A stretch of 64,000 bases of DNA from DASVRZ01 sp038228695 (lineage in GTDB: Bacteria > Verrucomicrobiota > Verrucomicrobiia > Chthoniobacterales > DASVRZ01): contig JBBRPA010000014.1 in NCBI GenBank assembly GCA_038228695.1, positions 5,257 through 69,256 on the forward strand. Reading direction: 5' to 3'. Positions 43,197-52,436 of this stretch are shown one piece after another (position 1 is the stretch's first letter; each line of letters starts with the position of its first letter). Under the pieces are notes generated by a model that was not told the origin of the DNA, made no database searches, and worked only from the letters and a program-made list of their open reading frames with translations. A program made the position numbers and the translations under genes.

Positions 43197-46100
43197 ATGA
43201 TTCAACTCAAACCGGGCGTTCGCCCTTCCTCGCTCCAAAAAAAAACCTCCCCACAAGCCCGGGGAAAAGCCTCGAAAAAGGGGCTGAAGTTTACCCGGGT
43301 TTTTTCGAAGAAAAACGTCTCGCCTTACGATGAGATCGAGTGGGAATTCCGCACAGCGGAGATTACCGACGACGGCGGTAAAGTGATCTTCCGTCAGGAG
43401 AATGTCGAGGTGCCGAAAAGCTGGAGCGCACTAGCCACGAAAATCGCCGTTTCCAAGTATTTCTACGGCGATATCGCGAAAGGCACCGATCCTTACAAAG
43501 GGGGACGGGAAAACTCCGTCCGGCAGCTCGTGCACCGCGTCACCCGCACCATTACCGACTGCGCCATCGCCGACGATTATTTTGCGGACGACGAGAGCGC
43601 CCGGGTTTTTTACGATGAACTGACATGGCTGTGCCTGAACCAATTTGGCGCCTTCAATTCCCCGGTCTGGTTCAATGTCGGCTTGCACCACCAATATGGC
43701 GTGGGCAAGGACGGCGGGCAGGGGAACTATTTTTTCAATCGCGAAACCGGCAAGGCCGAACGTGCGCGGACCCAGTATCAGTATCCGCAGGGCAGTGCGT
43801 GTTTCATTCAAAGCGTGGCTGACACCATGGAGGACATCATGCGGCTCGCCCGCAGCGAGGCGATGCTTTTCAAATACGGCAGCGGCAGTGGTTCCGATCT
43901 TTCCACGCTACGTTCCACCCGAGAAAAACTCTCTGGCGGCGGCACTCCGAGCGGTCCGCTTTCGTTTCTGAAAATCTACGATCAGGTCGCTGCCACGATC
44001 AAATCCGGTGGGAAAACCCGACGCGCAGCGAAAATGAATACGCTGAAGGACTGGCATCCCGACATTGAGGAATTCATCCACGCCAAGCAGAAGGAAGAAC
44101 GCAAAGCGTGGGCCCTGATCGAGCAGGGTTATGACGGCAGTTATAACGGCGAGGCTTACGGAAGCGTGATGTATCAAAATGAAAATCTGACCGTCCGCGC
44201 CAGCGACGAATTCATGCAAGCGGCTGTCGAGGGACGGGAATGGTGGACGAAGCGGGTGACCGACGGGAAACCCTGCGAAAAGAAGGACGCGAAGACGCTG
44301 CTGCGTGGTATCGCCGAAGGGACTCACCTTTGCGGCGACCCCGGGATGCAGTTCGATACGACGATTCACCAATGGCACACCTGCAAAGGCACCGCGCGGC
44401 AGAACTCCACGAACCCCTGTTCGGAATATCTTTTCCTCGACAACACCGCCTGCAATCTCGCTTCGCTCAACCTGCTGAAATTCAAAACTGCCGAGGGCGA
44501 ATTCGATACGGCCCGTTTTAAGGCCGCGGTCAGGACTTTCATTACCGCCCAAGAGGTCATTGTGGACAACGCTAGTTATCCGACGCCGGAGATTGCGGAA
44601 AACAGCCACACCTTTCGCACGCTGGGCCTCGGTTTTGCGAACCTCGGCGCACTGATCATGAGCTACGGACTCGGCTACGACAGCGACGGCGGTCGCGCCC
44701 TCGCCGGGTCGATCACCGCGCTCATGACCGGGCACGCTTACGAGCAGTCGTCCCGCATCGCGGAGCACCTTGGGTCGTTTCCCGGTTACCACGACAGCCG
44801 CGCCGCCGGAGTCGAAAAAACCGTTGCCCCCGACAATGTTGAGTCGATGCAGGAAGTCATCGATCTCCATCTTTCAGCGGTCGATGAAATCCCCGAAACG
44901 GAAGATTTTGGATATCTAAAAATTGAAGCTGCGAAAACGTGGTCACGGGCCGCGTCCGCCGGACGGAAACACGGCTATCGCAACGCCCAAGTCACGGTTC
45001 TCGCGCCAACCGGCACGATTGGATTTCTGATGGATTGCGACACGACGGGCATTGAGCCCGATATCGCGCTGGTGAAATACAAGCTGCTCGCGGGCGGCGG
45101 AATGCTCAAAATTGTTAACCAAACAGTTAGTCCCGCCCTCCGCAAGCTGGGTTACAGCGAGGACCAGATCGCAGCGATCATTCATCACATCGACACCCAC
45201 GACACGATTGAGGATGTCACGGACGACGGACTGGTTCGGAGCGGACTAAAAACAGAACATCTGCCCGTTTTCGACTGTGCGTTTCGCCCGCATCGAGGCA
45301 CTAGGTCGCTGCACTATATGGCGCATTTGCGGATGATGGCGGCGTGCCAGCCATTCCTTAGCGGAGCCATTTCCAAAACGGTCAATTTGCCCGAGGCGGC
45401 GACGGTCGATGACATTGTCCAGACCTATGTCGAAGGCTGGCGTATGGGCCTGAAAGCGATTGCTGTTTACCGCGACGGCTCCAAGCGCAGCGCCCCACTC
45501 AACGTCAAAAAAACGGCCGACATGGGCGGAAATGTTAGCAGTGAGATCGAGGCGGAATTTTCCAACAAAGACGAAATGGCCAGCCGCGTTCTCGAACTCG
45601 AGCAAGAACTCGCCGCCGTGCGCAGTCAAATCGGCCAGCCCAGCCGCCATCGCTTGCCCGACACCCGAGTCGCGCTCAATCATAAATTCGAGATTGCCGG
45701 TCACGAAGGTTATATCACGGTCGGACTTTACGAGGATGGCCAGCCAGGGGAATTGTTCATTCAAATGGCCAAAGAGGGCAGCACGATCGGAGGTCTGATG
45801 GATACGGTGGCTACGCTGACTAGCATCTCGCTCCAATACGGCGTGCCGCTCGAGAGTTTGGTGAAAAAGTTTGCCTACCAACGCTACGAGCCGAGTGGGT
45901 TTACGAAAAATCTGGATATTCGCAATGCAACTAGCATTACCGATTATGTCTTTCGCTGGCTCGGTTGCCAGTTCATCGCTGGTTACAAGGAGGCCACCGC
46001 CCCGCAGCGGACCCAACCCGATCTCCCGATGCGCGAGATCACGGAAATGGACAAACGCGCCATCAACCGCCCCGTGCCCGACCTTTCGCGGACTGCCGAA

Positions 46101-46301
46101 AAAGAGATTCTAGACATCATCACAAACCAACCCAACAGCGAGGGCACGCCGATCCACACCACCCACGCGGATCGGGTCAAGGAAGCGCTCGGGACGATGT
46201 TTATGGATATCACTTGCAGCAACTGCGGGAGCGACAAAGTGATTCGCGCCGGAGCGTGCGGATGCTGCACGCAATGCGGCACGAGCCAAGGTTGCAGCTA
46301 G
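43197..46301 (+). CDS. nrdJ: Vitamin B12-dependent (class II) ribonucleoside-diphosphate reductase
   Basis: NrdJ makes deoxyribonucleotides with adenosylcobalamin and needs no oxygen. The 1034-residue chain has the NrdJ N-terminal segment (SPYDEIEWEFRTAEI), the substrate region FGAFNSPVWFNVGL, and NPCSEYLFLDNTACNLASLN with the core cysteine. GLGFANLGALIMSYG, VLAPTGTIGFLMDCDTTGIEP and a TSCPD-like region (about 820-920) follow. The C-terminal zinc ribbon CSNCGS...CGCCTQCGTSQGCS is complete. The upstream 288-base gap holds two NrdR-like boxes, and a strong terminator follows 9 bases after the stop. Confidence 0.95.
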   Translation: MIQLKPGVRPSSLQKKTSPQARGKASKKGLKFTRVFSKKNVSPYDEIEWEFRTAEITDDGGKVIFRQENVEVPKSWSALATKIAVSKYFYGDIAKGTDPYKGGRENSVRQLVHRVTRTITDCAIADDYFADDESARVFYDELTWLCLNQFGAFNSPVWFNVGLHHQYGVGKDGGQGNYFFNRETGKAERARTQYQYPQGSACFIQSVADTMEDIMRLARSEAMLFKYGSGSGSDLSTLRSTREKLSGGGTPSGPLSFLKIYDQVAATIKSGGKTRRAAKMNTLKDWHPDIEEFIHAKQKEERKAWALIEQGYDGSYNGEAYGSVMYQNENLTVRASDEFMQAAVEGREWWTKRVTDGKPCEKKDAKTLLRGIAEGTHLCGDPGMQFDTTIHQWHTCKGTARQNSTNPCSEYLFLDNTACNLASLNLLKFKTAEGEFDTARFKAAVRTFITAQEVIVDNASYPTPEIAENSHTFRTLGLGFANLGALIMSYGLGYDSDGGRALAGSITALMTGHAYEQSSRIAEHLGSFPGYHDSRAAGVEKTVAPDNVESMQEVIDLHLSAVDEIPETEDFGYLKIEAAKTWSRAASAGRKHGYRNAQVTVLAPTGTIGFLMDCDTTGIEPDIALVKYKLLAGGGMLKIVNQTVSPALRKLGYSEDQIAAIIHHIDTHDTIEDVTDDGLVRSGLKTEHLPVFDCAFRPHRGTRSLHYMAHLRMMAACQPFLSGAISKTVNLPEAATVDDIVQTYVEGWRMGLKAIAVYRDGSKRSAPLNVKKTADMGGNVSSEIEAEFSNKDEMASRVLELEQELAAVRSQIGQPSRHRLPDTRVALNHKFEIAGHEGYITVGLYEDGQPGELFIQMAKEGSTIGGLMDTVATLTSISLQYGVPLESLVKKFAYQRYEPSGFTKNLDIRNATSITDYVFRWLGCQFIAGYKEATAPQRTQPDLPMREITEMDKRAINRPVPDLSRTAEKEILDIITNQPNSEGTPIHTTHADRVKEALGTMFMDITCSNCGSDKVIRAGACGCCTQCGTSQGCS

Positions 46302-46310
46302 CAACTGAAT

Positions 46311-46350
46311 AAAAAAAGCCCCGATGGGAGTAACCATCGGGGCTTTTTTT
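46311..46350. terminator. Bidirectional rho-independent terminator after nrdJ
   Basis: gccccgatgg (46318-46327) pairs perfectly with ccatcggggc (46334-46343) across a six-base loop. The stem has seven A on the left and seven T on the right, so it works in both directions, ending nrdJ and the convergent DUF6600 gene. Confidence 0.95.
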
Positions 46351-46365
46351 GCGTTTGATGCGAGC

Positions 46366-48183
46366 CTAATTTCTGCCTTCGTCGGGGGTTGGTTTTTTCC
46401 GGGGATCATCCTTCCGGGAGCGATCGGTATTTTCACGACGCTGCGGTTGAGGTTGGACCTGTGGCCGTTGCTGCTGGCGTTCGGGCTGGCGCACCTCGCG
46501 TTGCTGACGGACCGTCTGTTCACGGCGTTGCTGTTGGACGGCTTCGTTGCGTTGTTGTGAGGCCTGCTCGCGGCGTTGTTGCTGGACTGCCTCGTTGCGT
46601 TGCTGAGAGGCCTGCTCGCGGCGTTGTTGCTGGACTGCCTCGTTGCGTTGTTGTGAGGCCTGCTCGCGGCGTTGTTGCTGGCCTGCTTGCTCACGCTGAG
46701 CGCGAACCCGATCGGATTGATCTCGTTGCTCGGCGGCGCGACGGGCGGCCTCTTGCCGCTGATCCTGCTCGCGGGCTGCATTGACTGGCTGGCGCTGGCG
46801 GGCAGCCTGCTCATTACTCGCTTGGGGAGCCGGAGTTTTTTTGCGAACTACCTCTGGAGCAGGTGGACGTGATTCCGTTTGCTGACGCTGTTGTGCCTGT
46901 TCCCGGGCGGCTTGCTGACGCTGCGCGGCTTCGTTGTTTTTCCGGGGTGCGTCCTGTTTCGGAGACGTTTGGCGCGGCACAGGTTGGGCAACGGCCGGTT
47001 TCGATTCGTTTTTTCCATTCTCAGGTTTGCGGAAAGGTTTGGGGTTGGCGGGATTGGCCGGGCGGTTTTCGGCAGGTTGAGATCCGCGATTTTGCTTCGC
47101 ATTTTCGGTGGTTATAGGCTGGTTGGCTGTTGCCTTAACCGCAGGATTTTGCCCTTCACGTTTGTCCGGTTTTTGCTGTGGCTTGGCGGGACGCGCCAAG
47201 GCGGGCTGTGCCGCGACTGAATCGACCGGTTTCTGACGCGCTTCCGACCGCAAAGCCTGCTGAACGGACTCCTTGCGGTTTACCTGCGTGGGTTTGCGTC
47301 CTTTATTCTCGGCTTGAATTTTCGCCCGGGTTTTTGCCGCTAATTTGGGATCGGAAACACCCGACCAGCCGTTTTCAGTCTGCACCTTGCCTAGGTTGGC
47401 GCGAACAATTTTCGGTTTGAGCGCATTTTTGACGGGGACCACGGAGGGCGCGAGAACGGACAGTCGGCCGTTTTGTTTCCGGGAGAAACGATTGTCGCGG
47501 GAGTTGTCGGGACGGCTGATGCGATCAAGTTTCAAACGCTCGATCGGCCGGCGGCTTTGGCGGTTGATCCGGTCGTAATTGGGCCCGCCATTGTAAACGA
47601 CGTTGTTTTGATAGGTGATGTTGGTGATGTTCGTCGTCTGGTTGACGATGGTCACATTCTGCGACCGGTCGATGATGACTGGGCGCAAGGATGGGGAACC
47701 AAAGTCGTTGCAACGGGTGAAGCGGTAGTTGGATGGCCCGATATCGTAGTCATAATCCACATCGCGCCCGATAGAAAAGCCGATGCTGACCACCGCGCGC
47801 GCGGGCAGGGGAGCCCAGCCCACGTAATCGTCATTCGAGCGCCAGCTCACCCAGGCCGGACCCCACTCGTAGCCCGGCACCCAAACCCAGCCGCGTCCAC
47901 GAAATTGAGTCCAGCGTCCATAGTGATCAGTCGCCCAGCCGAAGGACTCGTAAGAGACCCAAGTCCAGCCGGCATCGGTGTAGGTCCAATAACCGTCGGT
48001 GTAGGGGCTCCAGTCGCTCGAGATCCCGTTTGGCTGCCAGCAATATCCGTAGCCATCGGCTTCAAACCAATCGCCGTCGTCCTGCAGCGAATCGTAAAAG
48101 TAACTCAGGGAAATCTCCGCTCGCGCCGACTGTGAGGCGGCAACAGAGAGGAAAACAAACAAGGTGAATAGGAGCTTTTTCAT
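46366..48183 (-). CDS. DUF6600-family exported protein with repetitive basic Gln/Arg tail
   Basis: The 605-residue protein has a signal peptide (MKKLLFTLFVFLSVAASQSARA). The DUF6600 region follows (about 22-160), rich in W, Y, G and D (LQDDGDWFEADGYGYCWQPN, YTDGYWTYTDAGWTWVSYE, GWVWVPGYEWGPAWVSWR). The rest is basic and low-complexity, ending with 16-residue repeats REQASQQRNEAVQQQR. The N-terminal region is probably an envelope-associated beta fold; the tail may bind polyanions or polymer. Function is unknown. Confidence 0.85.
   Translation of the reverse strand: MKKLLFTLFVFLSVAASQSARAEISLSYFYDSLQDDGDWFEADGYGYCWQPNGISSDWSPYTDGYWTYTDAGWTWVSYESFGWATDHYGRWTQFRGRGWVWVPGYEWGPAWVSWRSNDDYVGWAPLPARAVVSIGFSIGRDVDYDYDIGPSNYRFTRCNDFGSPSLRPVIIDRSQNVTIVNQTTNITNITYQNNVVYNGGPNYDRINRQSRRPIERLKLDRISRPDNSRDNRFSRKQNGRLSVLAPSVVPVKNALKPKIVRANLGKVQTENGWSGVSDPKLAAKTRAKIQAENKGRKPTQVNRKESVQQALRSEARQKPVDSVAAQPALARPAKPQQKPDKREGQNPAVKATANQPITTENAKQNRGSQPAENRPANPANPKPFRKPENGKNESKPAVAQPVPRQTSPKQDAPRKNNEAAQRQQAAREQAQQRQQTESRPPAPEVVRKKTPAPQASNEQAARQRQPVNAAREQDQRQEAARRAAEQRDQSDRVRAQREQAGQQQRREQASQQRNEAVQQQRREQASQQRNEAVQQQRREQASQQRNEAVQQQRREQTVRQQREVRQPERQQQRPQVQPQPQRRENTDRSRKDDPRKKPTPDEGRN
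46513..46704. repeat. 48-bp tandem repeats inside the DUF6600 gene
   Basis: Four units of exactly 48 bases (starting at 46513, 46561, 46609 and 46657) encode the 16-residue repeat REQASQQRNEAVQQQR. The two middle copies are nearly identical and the outer ones have diverged. The exact multiple of three keeps the frame. This pattern suggests recent slippage or unequal crossing-over and is likely to vary in copy number between strains. Confidence 0.85.
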
Positions 48184-48292
48184 GGAATAGGTGTGATAGA
48201 ATTACGAAATGAATCGACTCCCTGCGTGTTTGGTTATTCAACCGAATTTCGATTGCTTGCGCGGCCCGTTCGCCTAAATACAGACTTTCCAC

Positions 48293-49951
48293 ATGCAAAC
48301 GATCGTTATTGGCCACAAGAATCCGGACATGGATTCCATCTGCTCTGCGCTAGCCTACGCAGATCTGAAGTTGCGGATGGGAGTGGATGACGTGGTGGCT
48401 GGGCGGGCCGGTAACACCAACGAACGCATCGATTACGTCCTCGCCCGGTTTGGTTGCGAACCGCCAACCTTTTTCTCCGATGTCTCGCCCAGAGTTGCCG
48501 ATGTGATGGCGCGGAATGTCATTTCCGTCTCCGAAAACGCCTCGGTTTATCAGGCCGTCAACTCAATCGAAAAGAAGCATCTCCGTGGACTGCCGGTGAT
48601 CGACGGCGAGGGACGCTGCATCGGCCTTCTTTCCGGTTTTCAAATCAGCCACTACCTGTTTCCGCCGCGTGAGGAATCGTCCTCGAGCCGGATCGTGCAA
48701 GGCTCACTGGGCGACATGATTCAGTCGTTCGACGGAAAGGTCGCCGTCGGAGAAGTGAACGACGCCGAGGCCGAATATTTCCTGATGGTCGCCGCGATGA
48801 GCGCCACCTCGTTTCTCGAGCGCCTGAAATCCTATCGCGGTCATCGCATCGTCCTGATCGTGGGCGATCGGCACGAGGTGCAGAAAATGGCCATTGCCGA
48901 AGGGGTAGCGGCGATTGTGGTTACCGGTTCCTGCATTATTCCGGAGGAGGTGGTTGAAGCTGCTACTGCGAAAGGCGTGGTGCTGATCAATTCGAACTAC
49001 GACACCGCTACCACGCTGCTCCTAGCGCGCGGCGGCGTTCGGGTCACGCGTATGCTTGACCGGAATTTCCAGAGTCTCTCGCCCGAAATGCCGCTCAAGC
49101 GGGCTCGGGAAATCGTCACGCCAAGTAACGCCTTCGTTTTTCCGGTGCTCGATCACGACGGGCGAATGGTCGGGATTTTTTCAAAGAGCGATTTCTTAAA
49201 ACCCGTCCTGCGCCAGCTCATCCTCGTGGATCATAATGAAATGTCCCAGGCCGTCCAAGGAGCCGGGGACGTGCCGGTTGTTGAAGTAATCGACCATCAC
49301 CGCTTAGGAAGTTTTCAGACCAATGCGCCGATTCTTTTCTGGAACAGTCCGGTTGGCTCCACCTGCACGCTGGTCGCGCAAAGTTTTCACTCCTGCGGAA
49401 TCACTATTCCTCCTAACATCGCGGGATTAATGATGGCGGGCATTATTTCCGACACACTGAATCTAACCTCGCCAACCGCCACCGCCGCCGACCGTGCGAT
49501 CCTAGCTGAACTCGCGCAAATTGTCGGTGTTACGCCCGCAGACCTAGCCGATGAGATATTTTCAGTTGGTTCGCCGCTCCGCTCGCTCAGCGTCGAAAAA
49601 ATCATCCACGCCGACAGCAAGGAATATGTTGAGAACGGGCAGCGCTTCAGCGTAGCGCAGATCGAAGAACTGAACCTAGACCTACTTGCCGACAAGCAGC
49701 CAGATCTCATTTCTGCATTGAGCGCGGACTACAGGAAAAAAAGCCTCCTTTTTGCCTGCCTACTTGTCACCGACATTAACACCCAGCGATCTGTTCTACT
49801 GGTTTGCGGGCAGGCTGGATTTCTCGCCGCGATCGACTTTCCACAGATTGGCGACCATGCTTGGCGGCTTGATGGGATCGTTTCGCGCAAGAAACAACTC
49901 CTGCCTTACCTTCTGCAATGTCTGCACCGGATGGAACCGGCCAAGGCATGA
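48293..49951 (+). CDS. ppaC: Family II (manganese) inorganic pyrophosphatase with CBS-DRTGG insert
   Basis: The 552-residue CBS-PPase starts with the DHH-family metal motif VIGHKNPDMDSICSALAYAD. It continues with the first CBS (about 65-120), a DRTGG domain (about 150-245) and the second CBS (about 248-300), then resumes the DHH core (VIDHHRLG) and the DHHA2 domain. Adenine nucleotides bound by the CBS pair regulate such enzymes. Its TGA overlaps the ATG of the amino-acid ABC permease (ATGA). Confidence 0.93.
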   Translation: MQTIVIGHKNPDMDSICSALAYADLKLRMGVDDVVAGRAGNTNERIDYVLARFGCEPPTFFSDVSPRVADVMARNVISVSENASVYQAVNSIEKKHLRGLPVIDGEGRCIGLLSGFQISHYLFPPREESSSSRIVQGSLGDMIQSFDGKVAVGEVNDAEAEYFLMVAAMSATSFLERLKSYRGHRIVLIVGDRHEVQKMAIAEGVAAIVVTGSCIIPEEVVEAATAKGVVLINSNYDTATTLLLARGGVRVTRMLDRNFQSLSPEMPLKRAREIVTPSNAFVFPVLDHDGRMVGIFSKSDFLKPVLRQLILVDHNEMSQAVQGAGDVPVVEVIDHHRLGSFQTNAPILFWNSPVGSTCTLVAQSFHSCGITIPPNIAGLMMAGIISDTLNLTSPTATAADRAILAELAQIVGVTPADLADEIFSVGSPLRSLSVEKIIHADSKEYVENGQRFSVAQIEELNLDLLADKQPDLISALSADYRKKSLLFACLLVTDINTQRSVLLVCGQAGFLAAIDFPQIGDHAWRLDGIVSRKKQLLPYLLQCLHRMEPAKA

Positions 49952-50724
49952 ACTGGCTCTGGGAAAAAGATAATCGACCCGTTCCCGGCGTGGTCATGGC
50001 CGTGAATTTTCTCGCCGGACTGCTTCTGCTAAGTGGGATTTTCTACTATTCCTTTCAGCAAAGCCTGACCGCCTGGCAGGGGGACGTCTTGGTTCGCTAC
50101 CGCGCGATTTTCTGGAAAGGCTGGTGCCTCACGATTGGAATTTCGGCGCTCTCGCTCGTTGCTAGCACGGTGCTCGGTTTTCTTTGGGCACTAGCGGGGC
50201 GTTCCGCTTTTCTTCCGTTGCGAGCGGTGGCCAAATTGTGTGTCGAGCTCATCCGCGGCACGCCGCTCCTTGCCCAGATTTACATTTTTTTCTACGTCAT
50301 AGCTAACGCGTTCCAACTCGAAAACCGATTCGTCGTCGGCATTCTCACCCTTTCCATTTTCAGCGCAGCCTACATTGCGGAGGTGTTCCGCGCCGGGATT
50401 GAGAGCATCGGAAAATCGCAACTCGAGTCCGCCCGCGCCATCGGGCTCAACCGCTGGCAAACCTATCGGTATATCATCATTCCGCAGGCCATCCGCGTGA
50501 CTCTGCCTCCGCTCGCCGGTCAGTTCGCGTCGATCATCAAAGACTCATCGCTTCTTTCCACCGTTGCGCTGATCGAGTTCACCAAAAGCGCCGCCGATGT
50601 CGCCTCGTTGACTTATTCGAATCTCGAATGCTACCTGATGCTGGCGCCCGGTTACCTCATTCTCACTTTGCCGATTTCGCTCTGGACGCGATGGCTAGAA
50701 AAGAAACATCGCTATGAAACTTAA
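49948..50724 (+). CDS. Polar amino-acid ABC transporter permease (HisM/GlnP family)
   Basis: The 258-residue inner-membrane protein has the HisM-type signature (FIWKGWCLTIGISALS-like, LVELIRGTPLLAQIYIFFYV, SAAYIAEVFRAGIESI, QAIRVTLPPLAGQFASIIKDSSLLS). The start codon at 49948 overlaps the ppaC stop (ATGA); an ATG at 49918 is possible. It overlaps the ATPase gene by 11 bases. No substrate-binding protein is encoded nearby, so that partner must lie elsewhere. Confidence 0.9.
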   Translation: MNWLWEKDNRPVPGVVMAVNFLAGLLLLSGIFYYSFQQSLTAWQGDVLVRYRAIFWKGWCLTIGISALSLVASTVLGFLWALAGRSAFLPLRAVAKLCVELIRGTPLLAQIYIFFYVIANAFQLENRFVVGILTLSIFSAAYIAEVFRAGIESIGKSQLESARAIGLNRWQTYRYIIIPQAIRVTLPPLAGQFASIIKDSSLLSTVALIEFTKSAADVASLTYSNLECYLMLAPGYLILTLPISLWTRWLEKKHRYET

Positions 50725-51445
50725 GCTTGCCGGTCTTGGGAAACAATTTGGCGAGCATCACGTTCTTTCCGATGTTAGCATTCACTTTGCCGACATCCAT
50801 TCGCTTGCGCTGATCGGTCCTTCCGGGGGTGGAAAATCGACCCTGCTCCGGATTCTTGCCGGACTCGAGTTTCCGACGAGCGGTTCTGTCGAAATCGATG
50901 GTCGCAAGCTCGTTTTCGAGGAGGACGAGTTGCACGGCTACCGGAAAACGATCGGAACGGTGTTTCAGGCTTACAATCTTTTTCCGCACCTCACCGCGCT
51001 CGAAAATATCACCCTCCCGCTCGAAAAAGTACATGGACTGACTCCCGCGGAATCTCGAGCCACGGCGATGGATTTTCTCGCGCGTTTTCAACTGGAAAAA
51101 CACGCCTACAAACGTCCCGCTGAACTCTCCGGCGGCCAGCGTCAGCGAGTCGCCATTGCCCGAGCGGTTTCGATTAAACCCAAACTTTTATTCTTTGACG
51201 AACCTACCTCCGCGCTCGATCCGGAGATGACGGCCGAGGTCTTAGAAATGATCGAAGAACTGCGCGACGAGGGGCGCGATTTTATCCTCGTGACGCACGA
51301 AATGGGCTTTGCCCGGAAGGTCGGTGACGAGGTCGCTTTTCTGGCGGAAGGCCGGATCGTCGAATACAATTCCGGGGAAAAGTTTTTTTCGAATCCGCAA
51401 ACGCCGCAACTCCAGCAATTCCTTGGGAGAATTCTGAAATACTAA
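50714..51445 (+). CDS. Polar amino-acid ABC transporter ATP-binding protein (GlnQ family)
   Basis: The 243-residue ATPase has Walker A GPSGGGKSTLLRILAGLE, Q-loop VFQAYNLFPHLTALEN, signature LSGGQRQRVAIARA, Walker B LLFFDEPTSALDPEM and H-loop LVTHEMGFARKV. The last motif and the spacing are typical of glutamine/histidine/arginine importers. It is translated with the permease (11-base overlap). Its last four bases overlap the convergent TPR gene. Confidence 0.93.
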   Translation: MKLKLAGLGKQFGEHHVLSDVSIHFADIHSLALIGPSGGGKSTLLRILAGLEFPTSGSVEIDGRKLVFEEDELHGYRKTIGTVFQAYNLFPHLTALENITLPLEKVHGLTPAESRATAMDFLARFQLEKHAYKRPAELSGGQRQRVAIARAVSIKPKLLFFDEPTSALDPEMTAEVLEMIEELRDEGRDFILVTHEMGFARKVGDEVAFLAEGRIVEYNSGEKFFSNPQTPQLQQFLGRILKY

Positions 51446-52338
51446 CTGCTTGCCGTCTCCGGGTGCCCAGATTCGTTCCGGTCGGCAACTTGGTGAAGGC
51501 GTTGATCCAGTTCTTGCTCCAATTCTTCTGCCTTGCGGGACTTGCCGGTCTGCCGCAGAAAATCCGCATAATTGCGCAAGACGATAGCGTATTCGTCCCA
51601 ATCGGTGCGCGCCTGCTTCCCGAGCACTTCGAGGGCATCGCGATAGTAGCCTCCAGCCTTCTTCCAGTTTTGCAGGGAATGATAGACCACTGCGAGGTTA
51701 CTGTAAGATTGGGCCACGTCGGGATGATTCTCACCGTAGGCTTTTTGACGCAGGCCCAGCGCCCGCATGTTCATCACTTCCGCCATTTCGAAATCCTTCT
51801 GCGCGATGTATAGCGCCCCGAGATTGTTCAACATCGCGGCGACTTCCGGATGATCCACGCCTCGCACGCGCTCATATATTTCCAGCGCCTTATGGTAATG
51901 GGTTTCGGCCAGTTCCATTTTCTCCATCGCTTTGTAGCTCATGGCCAGATTGTTATGGATCGTCGCGACTTCACACGCATCGACCCCATTACCTTCGCTC
52001 GAGAGGCGCAGAGCCTCCTCGTAGAATTTGCAGGCGGCAACGGGTTGGCCGAGCGAGTCGTAGATTGCACCGATCTCGTGCGCAATTCGGTAGTAGCCAA
52101 CCGTGTCGCTGGCGAAATCTTCGATTACCCGGAGGGATTCTTGATAGAGCGCGAGGGTCTTATCGATCTGCCCAGCCTCGCGATAGAGGTCCCCCAGCAC
52201 GATCATCTGGCTGGCGATCTGCGGATTTTCCGGAATGGGCAAATCCCGGGCTAGGGCCAGTGCGGTTTCTGCCTCCTGAATAGAGTGAGCCAGTGGGGTT
52301 CCGGCGGCAAGTGATGGGGCTTCGGTCGTCTCTGTCAC
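51442..52338 (-). CDS. TPR protein of kinesin-light-chain type
   Basis: The 298-residue protein has four to five 42-residue TPR_12 repeats (about 30-270), for example ATIHNNLAMSYKAMEKMELAETHYHKALEIYE and VAQSYSNLAVVYHSLQNWKKAGGYYRDAL. No signal peptide is obvious, so it may be cytosolic. It probably mediates protein-protein contacts; no partner can be inferred. Confidence 0.82.
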   Translation of the reverse strand: MTETTEAPSLAAGTPLAHSIQEAETALALARDLPIPENPQIASQMIVLGDLYREAGQIDKTLALYQESLRVIEDFASDTVGYYRIAHEIGAIYDSLGQPVAACKFYEEALRLSSEGNGVDACEVATIHNNLAMSYKAMEKMELAETHYHKALEIYERVRGVDHPEVAAMLNNLGALYIAQKDFEMAEVMNMRALGLRQKAYGENHPDVAQSYSNLAVVYHSLQNWKKAGGYYRDALEVLGKQARTDWDEYAIVLRNYADFLRQTGKSRKAEELEQELDQRLHQVADRNESGHPETASS

Positions 52339-52436
52339 AGTTCCTCGAATCTATGCCGACTTTCTCATTCGTGAAGTTTATTTTTGAGGATCAATTCAGT
52401 TTGTCACTTATTTTCGTTCAATGATACCATTTCGCA

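Noticed and set aside
46513..46704. CRISPR-like repeat array
   Set aside because: Units are contiguous 48-mers without spacers, lie inside a coding frame and encode a 16-residue peptide repeat.
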